Below, piece by piece: positions 48,266 through 61,805 of a DNA stretch of 64,000 bases. Where the stretch lies: positions 25,103,058 to 25,167,057 of the forward strand of contig CM047425.1 of assembly GCA_026168455.1 (NCBI GenBank). Direction: 5' to 3'. The notes beneath the pieces were generated by a model, which made no database searches, was not told where the DNA came from, and worked only from the letters and a program-made list of their open reading frames with translations. Numbering within the stretch: position 1 is the stretch's first letter; each line of letters opens with the position of its first letter. The position numbers and the translations under genes are program-made. The stretch comes from Theocolax elegans. Lineage: Eukaryota; Arthropoda; Insecta; Hymenoptera; Cerocephalidae.

Positions 48266-50678
48266 TTATTTTCCAAATATTTTCCTACCATAACGTGAAA
48301 GAAAATTGTTTTCTAAAGATTTATCATTTTTGAGCTGCTTCTTTATTATCTTTTTCTGACTTTCTTTGACCTCTGAAATATAATATGTATGTTTCATAAA
48401 TGCTTTTATAATTGTATGACGAATATAAAAATTTCAAGAGAGAAACTGCACTTATTAGTAACAAATAATAATTTATAAAACTATTTTTTGACAGAGTATC
48501 CGTGGAGTATGACTTTAAGGACACCTGTACGTATGAAGTTGAACAATCTTAAATTTAATGATTTTAGTTTATTTTACGACCAAAATAGCACGTAAAGTCG
48601 TATTTTACGGATACTCTATCGAAAAATATAATGTTTATATATATTCTTACTATATCGATATATTATTGTCATTCTGTTAGTTAAGTTATATTCATGATAT
48701 CAATATCAATAAAATAAAGTAACCATTATATTTTACTAAATAAATAAATGAATTGGTATCGTTATACTTACATCAATTAATTAGAATTAAATTGACTTAT
48801 TGTACAAGGATAAAGTAAATAGATTTCCATCTCAAAGTGCTAAATTTTGTCAAAATTTAAAGAGATCTTTTATCAAAACTACGATGAAAGAGCAAACGTA
48901 TATTTTAGTATCATTTTACAAAACTGTCACATATTTTTGTAAAACATAATAATATCTAAAATATCAAATAAATGATAAATATTTGTTGTCTTTTATTTTT
49001 ATGACAATAAAATTTTGCTGAAGTACTTTTCTAATGAAAACTATCAGTTGTTAATGTGATACCGATAAAGTAACTAACGATTTGTTGTACATTTTCTACA
49101 TTGTACAAAATAGACATTACTTACTACAAAAAGGTTTGACATCTCCAGTAGGTACGAAAAATGTTCCTTCGTTATATGGGTATGTATATATAGAATTGAT
49201 ACCCATTTCAGGACATATATCGTCAAAACAGTTTCTTGTTAAAAGTTCATCTATTTCATTGTAAGTACGATCCCATCGATGGCCAATTAATGAGCAATTA
49301 CTTGTTATGGCATTTAGAATAGACTCGGTAAAGAAAGCATGGGCACGTCCGTGGCTGCAAATTGACGATTCTATCACTATAAATAAAGAGAAAACATTAG
49401 CATATCGTTTTATTTATAAAAAACATTTTTACTAAATATTTTTTTACGATATAACGGAATATTTGAAAAGTAATGTTTTAATTGTGTAAATATTTGAAGT
49501 AATTCGACTATATTATCATAAAAGAAGAAGAATATAATACACACTTACATTGCTTTGGTAATAAAAGGAATTTCCAGATTTTTGTATCTATTTTAGAACA
49601 TCCAGGTTGTATTTGTCCGCCATTAGGGTAAAAATCCACCGATCCTATACAAATCATATTTAATGTCTTTCATCTGAATAAAATTACCAAAACAATTCAT
49701 AATTTATGTATCTTTTGTACAGTGTATTTAAAATTAAGAAGTTCTAAATAAGTGGTAGTCGTGTAACATTAACTCCAAAAATAAAGCTGACCACTATCCC
49801 CATCGAAAAGACCAAAATAATAAAATCTATGTGTCTAGTTAACTCTAAAATAATACTAACAAGGAGATCGTGCCCAGCTTGTAGGATATTTTTTCTAATA
49901 TAAAAATATAAAAATAGCCAGATTTGAATTAATAAACTTTAATAGACCGAATATTTACTACTTGCATTTACCGCATTAAACAAAATATTTTTGACGTTCT
50001 TCAACAGTCAGCCCTTCAACATAACTTTCATTAAATTAACGCATGCTACATTTTTATTTCTCGGGAATTGAGTTTCTCTTGAAAAGTGTTTGATCTGAAT
50101 ATCGAGTTAATAGACGCACAGTCTAGACAAAAACAGTAGCAGTTGCTCTAATTAAATTTGACTATCACAAAATACTTGATATTTTTGCCATAAAAAATTG
50201 GCCATTATATTCAAACTTTAAGAATAAATAATAAAAATATTTAGCGTAAATACCTAGTTGTTGTGGGAGACCCAATCCTAAATAAATAATCAGTCTTGCA
50301 TTTGTATGAATAACATCAATAAATTCTGCGTCTTCCTTATCGAGTTTTAAACTTAGGTCAGCAGTAGTAAAACAAGGTTGCGCTGGGTCTAAACCACTGA
50401 TCCTATACACTTTCCACTTTTGACTGCGATCCGTTTTATTTCGTTGACTTTCTTCAATAACGTATGCTGCGCGAGCGCTGATATGCGCTCCCAGACTATG
50501 TCCTACCAGGTGGATTTTACCCCAAGCAGTTGTATTCGTATAGTTGGCATTGAAATAAATTTGTCGTATGTACGCGAATAATCTACAAAAATATTGTAAT
50601 TACATATTTGCATATTATATTTGTTATAGTGCATTACTTGTTACATCTAGTAACTATACATATATATAAACTTCAATT

Positions 50679-50722
<44 letters not shown>

Positions 50723-53700
50723 AGTTCTTAAATGTAAACTCAATATGAAAAATAATATACGAGTGAACAGTTTTGTGGGAAAAACCCAAGTAAAGCGACA
50801 TACACATCTTTAAACCATAAAATCAATTGAAAGAAAACAGATGGCTGGATAAACGGTTGACCAACGCGTCTGTAGTCATAAAAAAGGTAAATTTGACTCC
50901 TTTCGTTCAAATTTTTCCTATTTCCTTTTTGCTTAGTACAAAACTTTCCACTCGTTTTATTTACTAAATATTAATATAAGTTTGTTTCTATATATAGATA
51001 ATAATAAATAATTATTTACGATGATTTAAAATAATATTTTGATACATGTCTTAATTTTAAAATTATATAAATATATAAATAATTATGGTAATCTTTTTCT
51101 TTTTAATTATTTAACAATTATAAATTCTATATTCGAAGATTTTCTATATTTTTCTTGTATCTACAAAGATAATGTTTTACATTGTTTTAATATATAGAAA
51201 TGTTTGTATTCTATTAAAATATTTGTTTATATATTACACCTTGTAAATAATATATATATATAAGCATGTATAAAATGTTGTTAAAGTATTCATTGTACAT
51301 AAAAGTAGTTGTTAAGCGAGGACCGAAAGGTGCAGCTTAATCATTATTGAGGACCGAAAGGTACAGCTTAATTATTATTGAGGACCGAAAGGTACAAATA
51401 AGAATCACTAATTATGAAAAACTAATAACTAACCAAGATCAACCGACGACCTTTGGTACAGGTTGACATAGACAAATTTCTTAATATTCTAACTAACCGA
51501 ATACCTTAAAATAAAGTATAGTTTAATTAGCAATTCTGTAAATTTCATTAGTATCCTTTATATAATAGTACCCTTTTATTCTTACTAAATTTGACCTGTC
51601 CCTCGCTCTAACATTAATTTGTTGGCTAAAAAGCGGGATTAAAATACTTAGTTACCTTTAGACGTAACAACTTATTTATTTGCCTATGTGTATGTTCAGT
51701 TATTGATCCATACACAAAGTTAAACAGCACTAAGTGGATAAGTGGTAAAATTTAAATTTCTGTAAAGTGCTCTTGATACCTAATGTGACCTTTTTCCGAA
51801 ATGCCACTTACCAGCACAACTTTAACCAGATATAGTTAATATATAAAAACAAACGATATTCAGTGATTATTAACGGTTATAAAAGGTGCTACCTTGGAGT
51901 CCGGTTATAAAAGGTGCTACCTTGGAGTCCGGTTATAAAAGGTGCTAACTCGGAGTCCGGTTATAAAAGGTGATAACTCAGGAACGAAATTTCAGTCTAT
52001 GATTTTAAGTTGGTACTACTGCAAGTGTAAGCTCAGCAATAAGATGACAATTGTTTTTGGCAATTTTATAAAAGATTATTTTTATTTATCTATTAGTTAT
52101 TTATTATTATTTAGTAGTACCTATGCGTAATTCAGGTAAAGTTATTATTTAGTTTGAATATATTTTAAACTGTTTCTTTTTATATTTTAATCTCCAAAAT
52201 AAGAAAATTACGTCGACATATATATGTACTAAACTTTGATAATTTCATATATAGATTCAATAGATAATCATTGATAAATTATAAAATTATAAATTATACT
52301 ACTGCAAAAGTTAAAAAACTAATTATGATGAGTAGTAACTGCAGAAAATACATGGTAAATAATAATTATAAGTATGTTTAAATGATAAAATATAAGCTAA
52401 ATGCGTAAATTTTAATAATTTCTCGCAAACTGTCATTTTTCGCAATTTTAATTTTAATTTGACAAATGTAATTTAACACTGATACCTCTTAAACAATTTT
52501 AAAGCATGTCAACTATTCAATTTCGGCGGTTGTATTCGAATCATTTTGTACCTTATTCCATTTCTCTCCCTTGTTTAACTCTAGCGAAAAAATCTCACTC
52601 CGTAAAACAGAACCTTCGGCAGTTGTGTCGAAATGTATTATAAAAATTGAGTTATTTAAAACCAACAATTGACTAAAGTGTATATTTCATCTATTTCGAT
52701 TTAATTATAATTATTATAAACATTATGTTACGGTATTAAGTTTTACGATATATTGTTAAATTCCGCATTAAAAATAAGAGTACAACGTTAAATAATAGAT
52801 AAATAAAAATAATCTTTTATAAAATTGCCAAAAAACAATTGTCAATATTATTGCTGAGCTAAACCGGCAGTAGTACCAACTTAAAATAAAGTACATGTGA
52901 ACGTTACAGTTGTAAACAGAAACTAGTAAAAGAAAAACAAATTCCCTGACGAACCATCACCCACTCCACAATTTGATATGGATAAGTTCCTTGTGTTTTA
53001 TAGCTACCTCGCGTTGGAACTAAAACTCAACGTAAACATTACCAGCAGGGTCCTCACACATACGAGGAAATCCTAAATATTAGCATTATGAACATTGTAC
53101 ACTGTTAATAATGTGGAAATGATACGTAACAGGTGGAATAACTTAACATTAATCGTCAAAATACCTCTAACTACGATGGGGGTTACCCTAGGAGTTGTAT
53201 GAGAGAATTGTAGAAAATATAGGCTTTAAAAGTGACCAAAACACAGAAAAACACAAATGAAATCATTCTTGAAAATTGTTTACTTCAAAGACTGACTTAA
53301 TAGACATTTAGTTTATAATCAAACGGGAACCATGTTAGTTAAATTCAGTTATTCAAAATTACATTATATTTTTACCGTTGTTTAAAGTATATTAAAACAG
53401 GACGTTGTAAATTTTGTGTTGTAACTGATTATTATTAATAAACTATTATTTAAAATGTATAGTTAAATTTAGTGTTTCTTTTCGTATTTACAGTAAAATC
53501 GCGCTCACTCTCCCAAAAGTTTTTTTTAATTCTTAGTCGCCTAATGGTTAAGCATCACCGAAAATATAGTGCAGGTTGCGTCGATGTATAGTAGCTATAT
53601 CTCAGAAATTACTGAACAAATGGTAAAGCTTGTGACGTGGTGGATGCACAAGCTCAACTTTCGGTTGTAATGATTATATTATATATTAGGTAAAATCCGA

Positions 53701-56700
53701 GATCAGCCGTCGGGAAGCAAAGCAAAATATCACGGAGTGATCCGATATCAATTTTTATTTACAAACATTTTACAATATTACAAGATGATAGTGATTCTTT
53801 ACATTCCGCGACTAATATTTACATCATGAAATCCTATTGTATCATTTACGGTACCTCTCATGTTTTCCAATGTTAATTGATCGCTCCATCCGCTGAGATC
53901 GCACAGCGCACGGTCGACTCCTTCCGATCTCCCGCGACCACCCGGCTCCACTCAACTCGTAGACGAGCTCTCCGTCGCCCGGATTACTGGCCTTGAGGTT
54001 ACAACTTTAAAAATACTTCTTAGTAAATATCTCGCGACGACGGAGCAGGCACCTTCATCGCCCGGAGATTGCGGGCTGGCCCCACAGAGAGCGGTTGGCG
54101 TGCTAACGGATCCCCGCGGAAAGAGAGCGATTTCTTCTGGCTCGCGTATTTATGAGCGTGATTCGCTTAGCACCCCTTTCGTTCGGTCCGCGAATCACGC
54201 ACCTTACTTATATCTACTATCGATATGGTCATATCTAGTCGGATGTGATATCTTGAAATTCGCCGAATCTACCTTCTCAGCTCTGACGGTCACACGGTAG
54301 TTTTCTTGAGCACAGTTGTTACAGGTGTCCGTGAGCATATGTTTCTTTCTTGAGGATCCTCAGAATACAATTAAGTGAACAATTTCTTCTTTTAAGTATA
54401 CGATTTATAAAAATTCGGATAGAGTACAAACGTGCAATTTTAAAACTTTTTTCGAATGTTTTTCTTTTTTTTAACAATTTTTTTAGTTATAATTTATAAA
54501 TATGAACTGAAATATTCTTTTAAAAAACAAAATAAACAATTTATCTTTATTACATCGTTTTATCTTTTACTTAATATATAATATGTACCCTATAACAGAA
54601 ATTTAACTCTTAAAGTTAAATTTAAGTTTTATTAAACTTAATTTAACTTAAATCAAAGAATAAATAGAACTCTAATTTTGCCATTAGTTGGGTATTTTTT
54701 CGGTATTTTATAACACTTGGTCGTGTATTTGGCTAAAAATATGTTACACTTATGGTCAGACTTCTACTAGGGTATGATTGACATAATTCGCTGATTAAAG
54801 TATTACGCATGTACATCTTTGTGGTTTTTTTATTTTTAAGCGTTAATAATAAGTTTTTGTCTATTATAAAATTATAAAATTTGATAAAAATAATGTACAT
54901 CTACTTTACAATTAGAAAATTTATGTTTAATATTATCAGGGTTCCCAGATGGCGATCTAATCTTCTGAAACTCATACAAATTAATTACTCTTATACGAGA
55001 GAGCAATAATGGCAAAAAATGCTATCTGACAACCCTGATTTACACAAGCAATATACTAATTATTTAATAAATGATATTGTTATAATCTATACGGTAGGAT
55101 ATCAATGTAACGCCCTGATATTTTAATAGTTACTCATTTAATTTAGAATGTCAAGATATCGGTTGCTAATTTTTACGATTCTCTTAATTATTTTTCGTGT
55201 ATGTGCCACTTCGCACATGTTTTACCAGAGTTAAGTGCTCTCATATAAAAAGAAAAACCAATGTTTTTTACTAACATTCTATTTTAAAAATAAATTACAA
55301 AATCGCTTCACAACAATAATTTCTTATATCAATGTACATTCCAAAAATATTTTAATTGTTTGAACAATTACATTTTATACTAATGAAATTAAATATATGT
55401 ATAATTAACAAGAAGCAATTTAAAAATTTCAAATAGAGAGAGACACTTTCATCACTTTTTTATAATCAGAACAGAAAACATAAAGTACCTTGCGTTTCCT
55501 TGCATCAGCTGAACTGTTAAACAAGTAATAAAACTTGTTTGGAGGTGGTTTTCCAGTGTGAAATTTGTGCAAATAGCTGCGGATAAAAATAAGAGTTTGA
55601 GCATCGGTTCCCAAACTCATACACCAACTTCACGAAATATTGGAGAGGAAATCTGTCGTACGCAGTAAATCTCTCTTCAACATACTGCACATGCTTGATG
55701 ATCTAATTTTATAACTTGCTTATTCTGCTTCTTTTATATTACATATGGAATAGCAAATAAATAAAATAATAATTCTGCACTTGTGATGAGCTCCCCACCT
55801 TTCCGTAATCAACTTCTTGGTTTCTTAAGAATTTTCAGAGTTTCATTTCTTGAAAAGCATAATGATCGACTTTCATTGTAAGTCCGAAAAGTTTGTTTAC
55901 CAGAAAGTCGTATAGAATATTAACGTGCTTTTAACAAAACTCTGAGATCCAATAATTTAATGTACGTGTTCCAATTATCTTTACAATTTTTTATCTTTTT
56001 TAGAGTCCATTCATTTCTCTCAAACCAATTGATTAGTAGATGTCGTTTGCCAATTTCCAGGCATGTTGCAGAATTTTTGAGCTTTGTTGCGACCATTTTG
56101 TTATTCGAAAACTGGCAGATCTGGTCTTGTTTTAAACTAAAAGTTTACATATGTCTCAATGAGGGTTATTTATTCAGCTACTGTTTAACTTTCTCTTATT
56201 TTCTTTTGAACTTACTTCAAGTTCCGCAGTTGAAATTGCACCGCGTACCATCTTGACTATTGCGACTCACTTATTGAATAAGGAGCTTTTTTAGAATCTG
56301 ATAGAAATATCTGAATACTTTTTTAAAAAATATTTTTCTTGTATTTTTACTACCAATTTACAGTACTCGCGAAAAGTACTTGTTTTTTACTATGAATTTT
56401 ACGATTTAATAAATATGATCTGAAAATATTCTCTCGAAAAACAAGTTATGCAATCGCATATTAATATATGTAATTTTTTCTCTAATAATTGTTTTATAAT
56501 TAAAATATTTTTGGGTGTACTTTTTTATTTTTTAAGAATACTTAATATTATTTATGCGTGTACTCAAAAATTAGAGTATTTTACATTTGAATCTTGTCTT
56601 TTATTGTACTGTCTACAAATATTTATGTATTATAAAATTTAAAAGTAATAATTATATAAATTTCGCTTATTGATTTACTAAGTGTATAATGTTACGAAGA

Positions 56701-59700
56701 GAAGTAGCGCTGGGTGGGTGTGAATGAGTAATTTGGATTTGGTAGTTGCAATTGATTTATTGTAAGTAGGCAGAGAGCACATAGGTGTGCTAGATCAGAG
56801 AGGTGACACTAGACTATCCGTTAAATCAGTCGTCGACGGCGACAATAGTAGCCGTTTCCATGGAAGATGAGTCTAGAGATAATAAGCCATGCGGTTGGCT
56901 ACAGTACCCGAAATGCTTGCATACAAAACGTAACAATAAATATATACTTATTTAAAACTATTTAAGTATGTTCTCGAAATATATGTGTTCTATAATGAAA
57001 CAAAATTTTTACCCTATTTTAACGTTCAGAGGACCGGGAGTTAAGATTTGTGATTCCTTTAAAAAAATGTGTACAAATGAAATCTTATAGATCGATCTTA
57101 TATAAATGTCTTTTCGGTTCGGAAGAGTATAAGACAAATGTTAATTTTTCACTTGAAAACATTTAATTATTTGGCTAAAAATTAACTAATAAAATTAAAA
57201 GAGATGATATTTCTTCTGGGTTTAGGAACAATATTAAGATTTTTAAAATACAAAATGGCGGTATCAATAGCTACAGTTTTCACCCAGAATTCGCCAAACC
57301 TTTTCAGATTCATTAATATATAATAATACGCCTTGCTAAAACCGTCATCCTGAATTTTCAAAACCTAATATTAGATTGATAAATTAAGCAACCAAATCCA
57401 CAATATATTAACTTAACGCGGTCCTCTAAAAGTTATGTACTTTTACTCTATAGTATTATACGTATATTCGCATACATTTCCTACACTGTTAAAAAAAACC
57501 TTCGTTTTCGCAGAGAAATAAAAATGTTGTGGTACGTATATGCGATACATTATCTTTATTTTTTATCACTTATTATTATAATTTGTTATATATTCTTTCC
57601 AGTAATTTTTTTCGCAATATTACTTGTTATTAACATTTTTTCAACTACCGAATAAATTGTACCGAATAAAATTATATAAGATTAATTGAAATTTTAATAT
57701 TGTAGAATTATAAATGTTTTTATATTTAACAGTATCTCATTTGAGTTTTTAATTAAACAATGTTGGTGTTCTTAATATTACTTAGACCTTTACTAGCTTT
57801 TGATTGCATATAGAGCTTGCGAAAAGAAAGAAAACGAATGTCTCATTTCATGTGATTTACCAAAGTCTTATATATTAACTCGTACCATTTGGAGTTTACA
57901 TATTGTTATTCAGTAATATACTTTTTAACACTCTGGGAGTAAAATGCGCGTTTTTGATGTCTATAACCGGGAGTAAAATTAGTCTTTTTCTTCCTAGGGA
58001 GAAAAAGTCAGCTGATCCATAAGAAGTACATATGAGAGACAAAGACAGAGCGATGCCGTAAGAGTGAGGTTATACCAAAATCTTGGTAGCTTTACTCCCT
58101 TTTTATAAGCATCTAAAACGCGAATTTCACACCCCTTGTGTTAAAAAGCAGTATATGGAACAAGAGAGTAAAGGTGTTCTTTGCCCTCGTCTTTATTGAC
58201 GCCCTCGCTTCGCTCGTGCGTCAAACCGACTCGGGCAAAAAACACCTTTTTTACTCCCTTGTTGCATAATCTACTATTATAATACGTTAAAATGTGCAGA
58301 CATTTTCTCCTCGCTCCCCCCTGACCCATAGATCATAAATGTTCGGATGTTTACATGTATTTTTATGCATACGAAAAGAAACATTTTTTTCTTATTTTAT
58401 AAATTACGTATAACAAATAAATACTACGTGCTTAAATTAAATATATTTTCCTGAATTTAGAAACCGACTTAAATTTTGTATACTTTCTGTATTTTGTTGA
58501 ATATCAATTTTATTTTCGCGTTTGAGTACAAACAAAGGGTTTAGTATCTTTACGATTTTATTCCGACTTGTTACTAGTATACGTAAACTGTATACCAGAT
58601 TTTGTAAAGTAAGATAATCCTTAACTCTTCTATTGTTTGTTTTCTGTCTCAATTTTATTTATTTGCTTGTTACGATATTGCTTATTTTTTTATTTCTATT
58701 CTGATTTATGTATTTTTAAAAAGACAATTATATAGTAGTATCTAATAAGAATGCAGTTATTGTTACAATTTCAATTGTATTGACTCGGAATCTATTTTAG
58801 TTTATGTATATTAACATTTTGTATTATCATTATTTCAATTTTTAAGGTTTTATAGGTAAAATAGTGTTTGGCCCCCTTAAGTATGTAAAGTCCCTCACAA
58901 TTTTTCACAAATATTTTTTTATTATTATTATATATATATATACACATGAGAAAAATGTAGAGGTCCAGTGAACGAAACGACACATTTTCTTTTCCTTCCC
59001 ACGCCAGAAAGACATTTTTTTTTAGAAAAGCAATAAACAATATACCGATATTGCCGGACCACCCGAAACCCGATCAGCCACGCATACTTTCGTTTTCCAC
59101 CATGTGAAAGTAATAAAAAAGATAGCAAGCAGGCCCAGGAAAGGGAAAGTGTGGGAGGACAACCGAGGTATTCTGTATGGCAGAAAACCTACACATAGTC
59201 AGTGTTTTAATTCAAATTCGAACTCTAAAGTAAAAATCAAATTCTAAGTTTAAATCAAAATCTTCAAGTCAAAATCTTCAAATCAAAATCGTCAAGTCAA
59301 AAAAATCTAATAAAGTTAAAAGTCAAAGTCTAAAACAAATTAAACTACGGAAAAGGTCCAAGGAAACTCAAACCCCAGAGCTGTGAGTCACAAAATATTG
59401 TAGTATATTGTGTAAAAACAAAGAAGTAAGTAAAATAAAATAAATTATACTTTAATAATTCTTGTTTTTGTTTCTTTTTACTCTTTAATTTTTCTTTCTA
59501 TTTTATTTCATTTATTATTTTCTTTTAATTTTTATCTAAACCCACTCCGAGAAGTTTAATCTCTGGTTTATTAAAATCAGGGGTAACTATCTCAATCCTA
59601 GTAAACCTTTACCTAAAATATAAAAAAAATCTAAACAATAGTGCTTATGGAGATAGAATTTTTTGGAAAGCACAAAAGATTCTAACTCAAAAGTTTAAAG

Positions 59701-61235
59701 TGCATTGTGAAGAAATTGTATTCTATAAAAATCAAATTTAAACATAAATTCTTTTCATGTGGTTCATGTGAGGCCATCCTAAACTAGTGAGAGTAAAATC
59801 TCAGGTTAGAAACGGCCAATACGAGATTAATTTTCATAATTAATCTCGTAACCAGGATAGTTGATAAAGTTTCAACTTTCCGTAACAAGTAATTAAAATA
59901 TTTAACAAAGCTCAGTATACGGACACCACAGTGGAAATAATTCGATGTGGCACATTTTGTCAAATTGTGCTGTGTCGTGAAAAACTTTATTAACCTTTTG
60001 AGGGGCAAATTTTTCTGCAACACCTATTCCAACACCTATTCCAGATATTAGAGTGATTACAAGGATTTTCGGGATCTATTATTATACGAATCTGTATTTA
60101 GATTTTAAAATTTTAATTTCGGAAAATCTTATTAGTAAAGTTATATTGAACAACCCAAAAAACCTTCATATTCAACATTTGGTTATGATCTCATGAATTT
60201 TGAAAATTTCGTCCGCTGTATTGGATCCGCCACCTTAAATTTTCAAAATCTGATTACTGATTCGTAATCAATGACCCTGAAAACCTATAAACCCAGAATT
60301 AAAAACTGTTACAAGCTGACTCGTATTCAGAACCGATTTTTTTAAGGGGTCTTTTGTATATTTATTATTTTGTTATTAATTATTTTTAACTTTCATAATA
60401 AAATAAGATAGAATCATAAAATATAACTATTGTAAAGTCTAGAAAACGTGAGAGCACGTCTTTATAATTATGAAGAGATGAAGGTAAAAGGAAAACAAAG
60501 GAAATTGAATTAGTATATGATGTATTAAATTAAAAATCCGAAAATTCTAAGCACATGTTCTCAAAAAGGAATTAGGATGAGATTTAGAGAAGTTTCTCCT
60601 ACAGGTACATGCATTAAGTCTGAGAATTGATCTGTCAAGCTCGGACAGAACTAAAGAAGAAATTACATATTTTCTCTCTCTACACTTCTTTCCTAGGAAT
60701 TTCCAAAAAATTAAAAAGACATTCCTCACTCGATCCTCTCGTCTAAAGTAGATCAAAATTAGTTGAAAATTAAGCACTACTTATCATCTTTGCCCTGTGA
60801 TCTAAATACTATTTATTTTAAAAGTTTATATAATTTATTATACCTATTTATGTAAATCAAAGAGTTGTCGCGGTATCTATGTATAATATAATCAACTTTC
60901 CTAATTTTTGGTAATTATTAAAGCGCAAATCACTTTCTTACATTCTACACAATTCTCTATTAAATAATTTTGTGTTATTAAATATTTATTATTTGAAACT
61001 TACGGCTTGATTTGAATTAAACGTAACCGATCAGTATCAGATAATCATCTCGACATAAGCAAGGTAAGAGTTAGAATATTATATTGAATTATATTGTCAT
61101 AATTTTTTATTAATATAACATTTTTACTTACGTTGCTATTTCTTGGCCTACAATCTTTGTACTTGATGCAGCTGATAAGTAATTCCAAGTATTGCTGCCT
61201 TTCTGCCAATCCACAACAATAACATTAACGTTCCT
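48266..61235 (-). CDS. PLA1 gene C: phospholipase A1-like lipase, exons 2-6 (5' end outside)
   Basis: Exons in coding order are 61235-61132 (exon 2), 50582-50254, 49644-49549, 49376-49125 and 48372-48266; phases match genes A and B. Exon 2 encodes NVNVIVVDWQKGSNTW. Exon 3 has GHSLG and GLDPAQPCF, exon 4 has DFYPNGGQIQPGC, and exon 5 has CSHGRAH. The triad is complete in the visible part. Exon 1 with the signal peptide would lie beyond the right edge. An identical exon 2 exists at 62435-62538; because exon 2 is 104 nt, including both would break the frame. The link from exon 3 to exon 2 across about 10.5 kb rests on matched phase and homology only. Confidence 0.75.
48482..48628. mobile_element. 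147-bp MITE in gene C intron 5
   Basis: Terminal repeats are about 22 bp: TATTTTTTGACAGAGTATCC at the left, ACGGATACTCTATCGAAAAA at the right. The family is shared with 40009-40560. Confidence 0.7.
51318..51398. repeat. 31-bp tandem repeat, ~2.6 copies
   Basis: GAGGACCGAAAGGT starts at 51318, 51349 and 51380; the units are joined by A/GCAGCTTAAT. Confidence 0.8.
51875..51980. repeat. 28-bp tandem repeat, ~3.8 copies
   Basis: GGTTATAAAAGGTGCTA starts at 51875, 51903, 51931 and 51959; the last units carry substitutions. Each copy contains a TATAAAA box. Confidence 0.85.
53666..54323 (-). mobile_element. Possible solo LTR (minus orientation)
   Basis: A GC-richer 658-bp block begins TGTAA and ends TTACA. 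On the minus strand it shows CATAAATA (TATA-like) about mid-length and AATAAA near the end, the order expected of U3-R-U5. No convincing target duplication was seen, so the limits are tentative. Confidence 0.35.
55489..56251 (-). pseudogene. Exon-like islands of an unrecognised gene
   Basis: A short start exon (56251-56216, MVRGAISTAELE) ends at a consensus GAA|GTAAGT. An 88-nt exon-like block (55576-55489) has AG and GT borders and encodes HKFHTGKPPPNKFYYLF. Their phases do not join directly, so either an exon between is missed or this is a relic. Function unknown. Confidence 0.3.
56690..56935. mobile_element. Possible short solo LTR, 246 bp
   Basis: Ends TGTTACG...CGTAACA are flanked by ATAA on both sides, consistent with a 4-bp target duplication. 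No coding sequence or polyadenylation signal was seen. Confidence 0.5.
57015..57436. mobile_element. ~420-bp element with short inverted ends
   Basis: TTTTAACGTTCAGAGGACCG on the left is a near-complement of CGGTCCTCTAAAAGTTA on the right. The ends resemble those of the foldback at 41247-41391. Confidence 0.5.
57921..58148. mobile_element. 228-bp foldback
   Basis: CTTTTTAACA and its complement TGTTAAAAAG define the ends. GGGAGTAAAA and GCGTTTT blocks pair inside. Confidence 0.7.
58157..58264. mobile_element. ~108-bp hairpin element
   Basis: AACAAGAGAGTAAAGGTGTT at the left pairs with the right arm AACACC..TTACTCCCTTGTT. A GC-rich inner stem TTGACG/CGTCAA is at the centre. Confidence 0.65.
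58265..61057. other. Putative gene C intron 2, right part
   Basis: No gene was supported. It holds a 14-bp repeat AAAATCTTCAAGTC (about 59258-59300) and a perfect 13-bp-stem hairpin at 59820-59850. Confidence 0.4.
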
Positions 61236-61523
61236 CTAAAAAGCACATCATCACAATTACACATCATAAGATAAATATAAGGTATATTTTTTAATTTATC
61301 CTTGAGACCGTGTATGTAAAAGTTTGAATGGTATGTCGAAACTATGATAATATTAGTTATTATCGTTATTTAGTTAATATTATAATACTTATTTTTGCAA
61401 GGTATTATATATTGTAAATTATTTGTGCATAAATCTATAATAAACATTAAATTTAATTTTTTATTTATTCACACTCTACCCTTAGATTATTTTTTTGAAT
61501 TTTAGCAGTATTCTCACGACGAA

Positions 61524-61805
61524 ATGCGAATTGCAGACTCTGAGAGCAAGCGAGTTTCTAATGGTACTGCATTAGTAACTTTAGAAAGAAATTGCAATGA
61601 TGTGAGCATGCAGGGAAGTGGATCAACGCGAAAACACTACCCAGCTTTTATTTGTAAACGAAGAAAATATTCTTTAGGGTATCCACGTATTACGAGCGGT
61701 AATATGAATAATTTAAGTCATGTAGAGGGTTTAGTAAAATTCCGGGTTTTACCACCACGAAAATTATATTTATTTTACGAGTGTTTCAAACGAAACAGAG
61801 ACTGA
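61524..61805 (+). pseudogene. Maverick/Polinton-type DNA polymerase B fragment, copy 1
   Basis: The 93-codon frame ends GLVKFRVLPPRKLYLFYECF. A Gly-Leu-(V/I)-K-x-x-V-L-P-P-(R/K)-x-L-Y core following a YP-x-I motif is characteristic of protein-primed type B DNA polymerases of Maverick/Polinton elements and related virus-like transposons. Such enzymes exceed 1000 residues, so this is a small truncated piece; the sequence after LYL no longer follows the family. Confidence 0.5.

Larger units (their letters stand above)
50583..53665. other. Putative gene C intron 2, left part
   Basis: No gene was seen. It contains a (TA)n run at about 50687-50720 and the two tandem repeats listed separately. Confidence 0.4.

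Noticed and set aside
53551..53600. tRNA-like stretch containing CCTAATGGTTAAG
   Set aside because: I could not pair a full cloverleaf around it.
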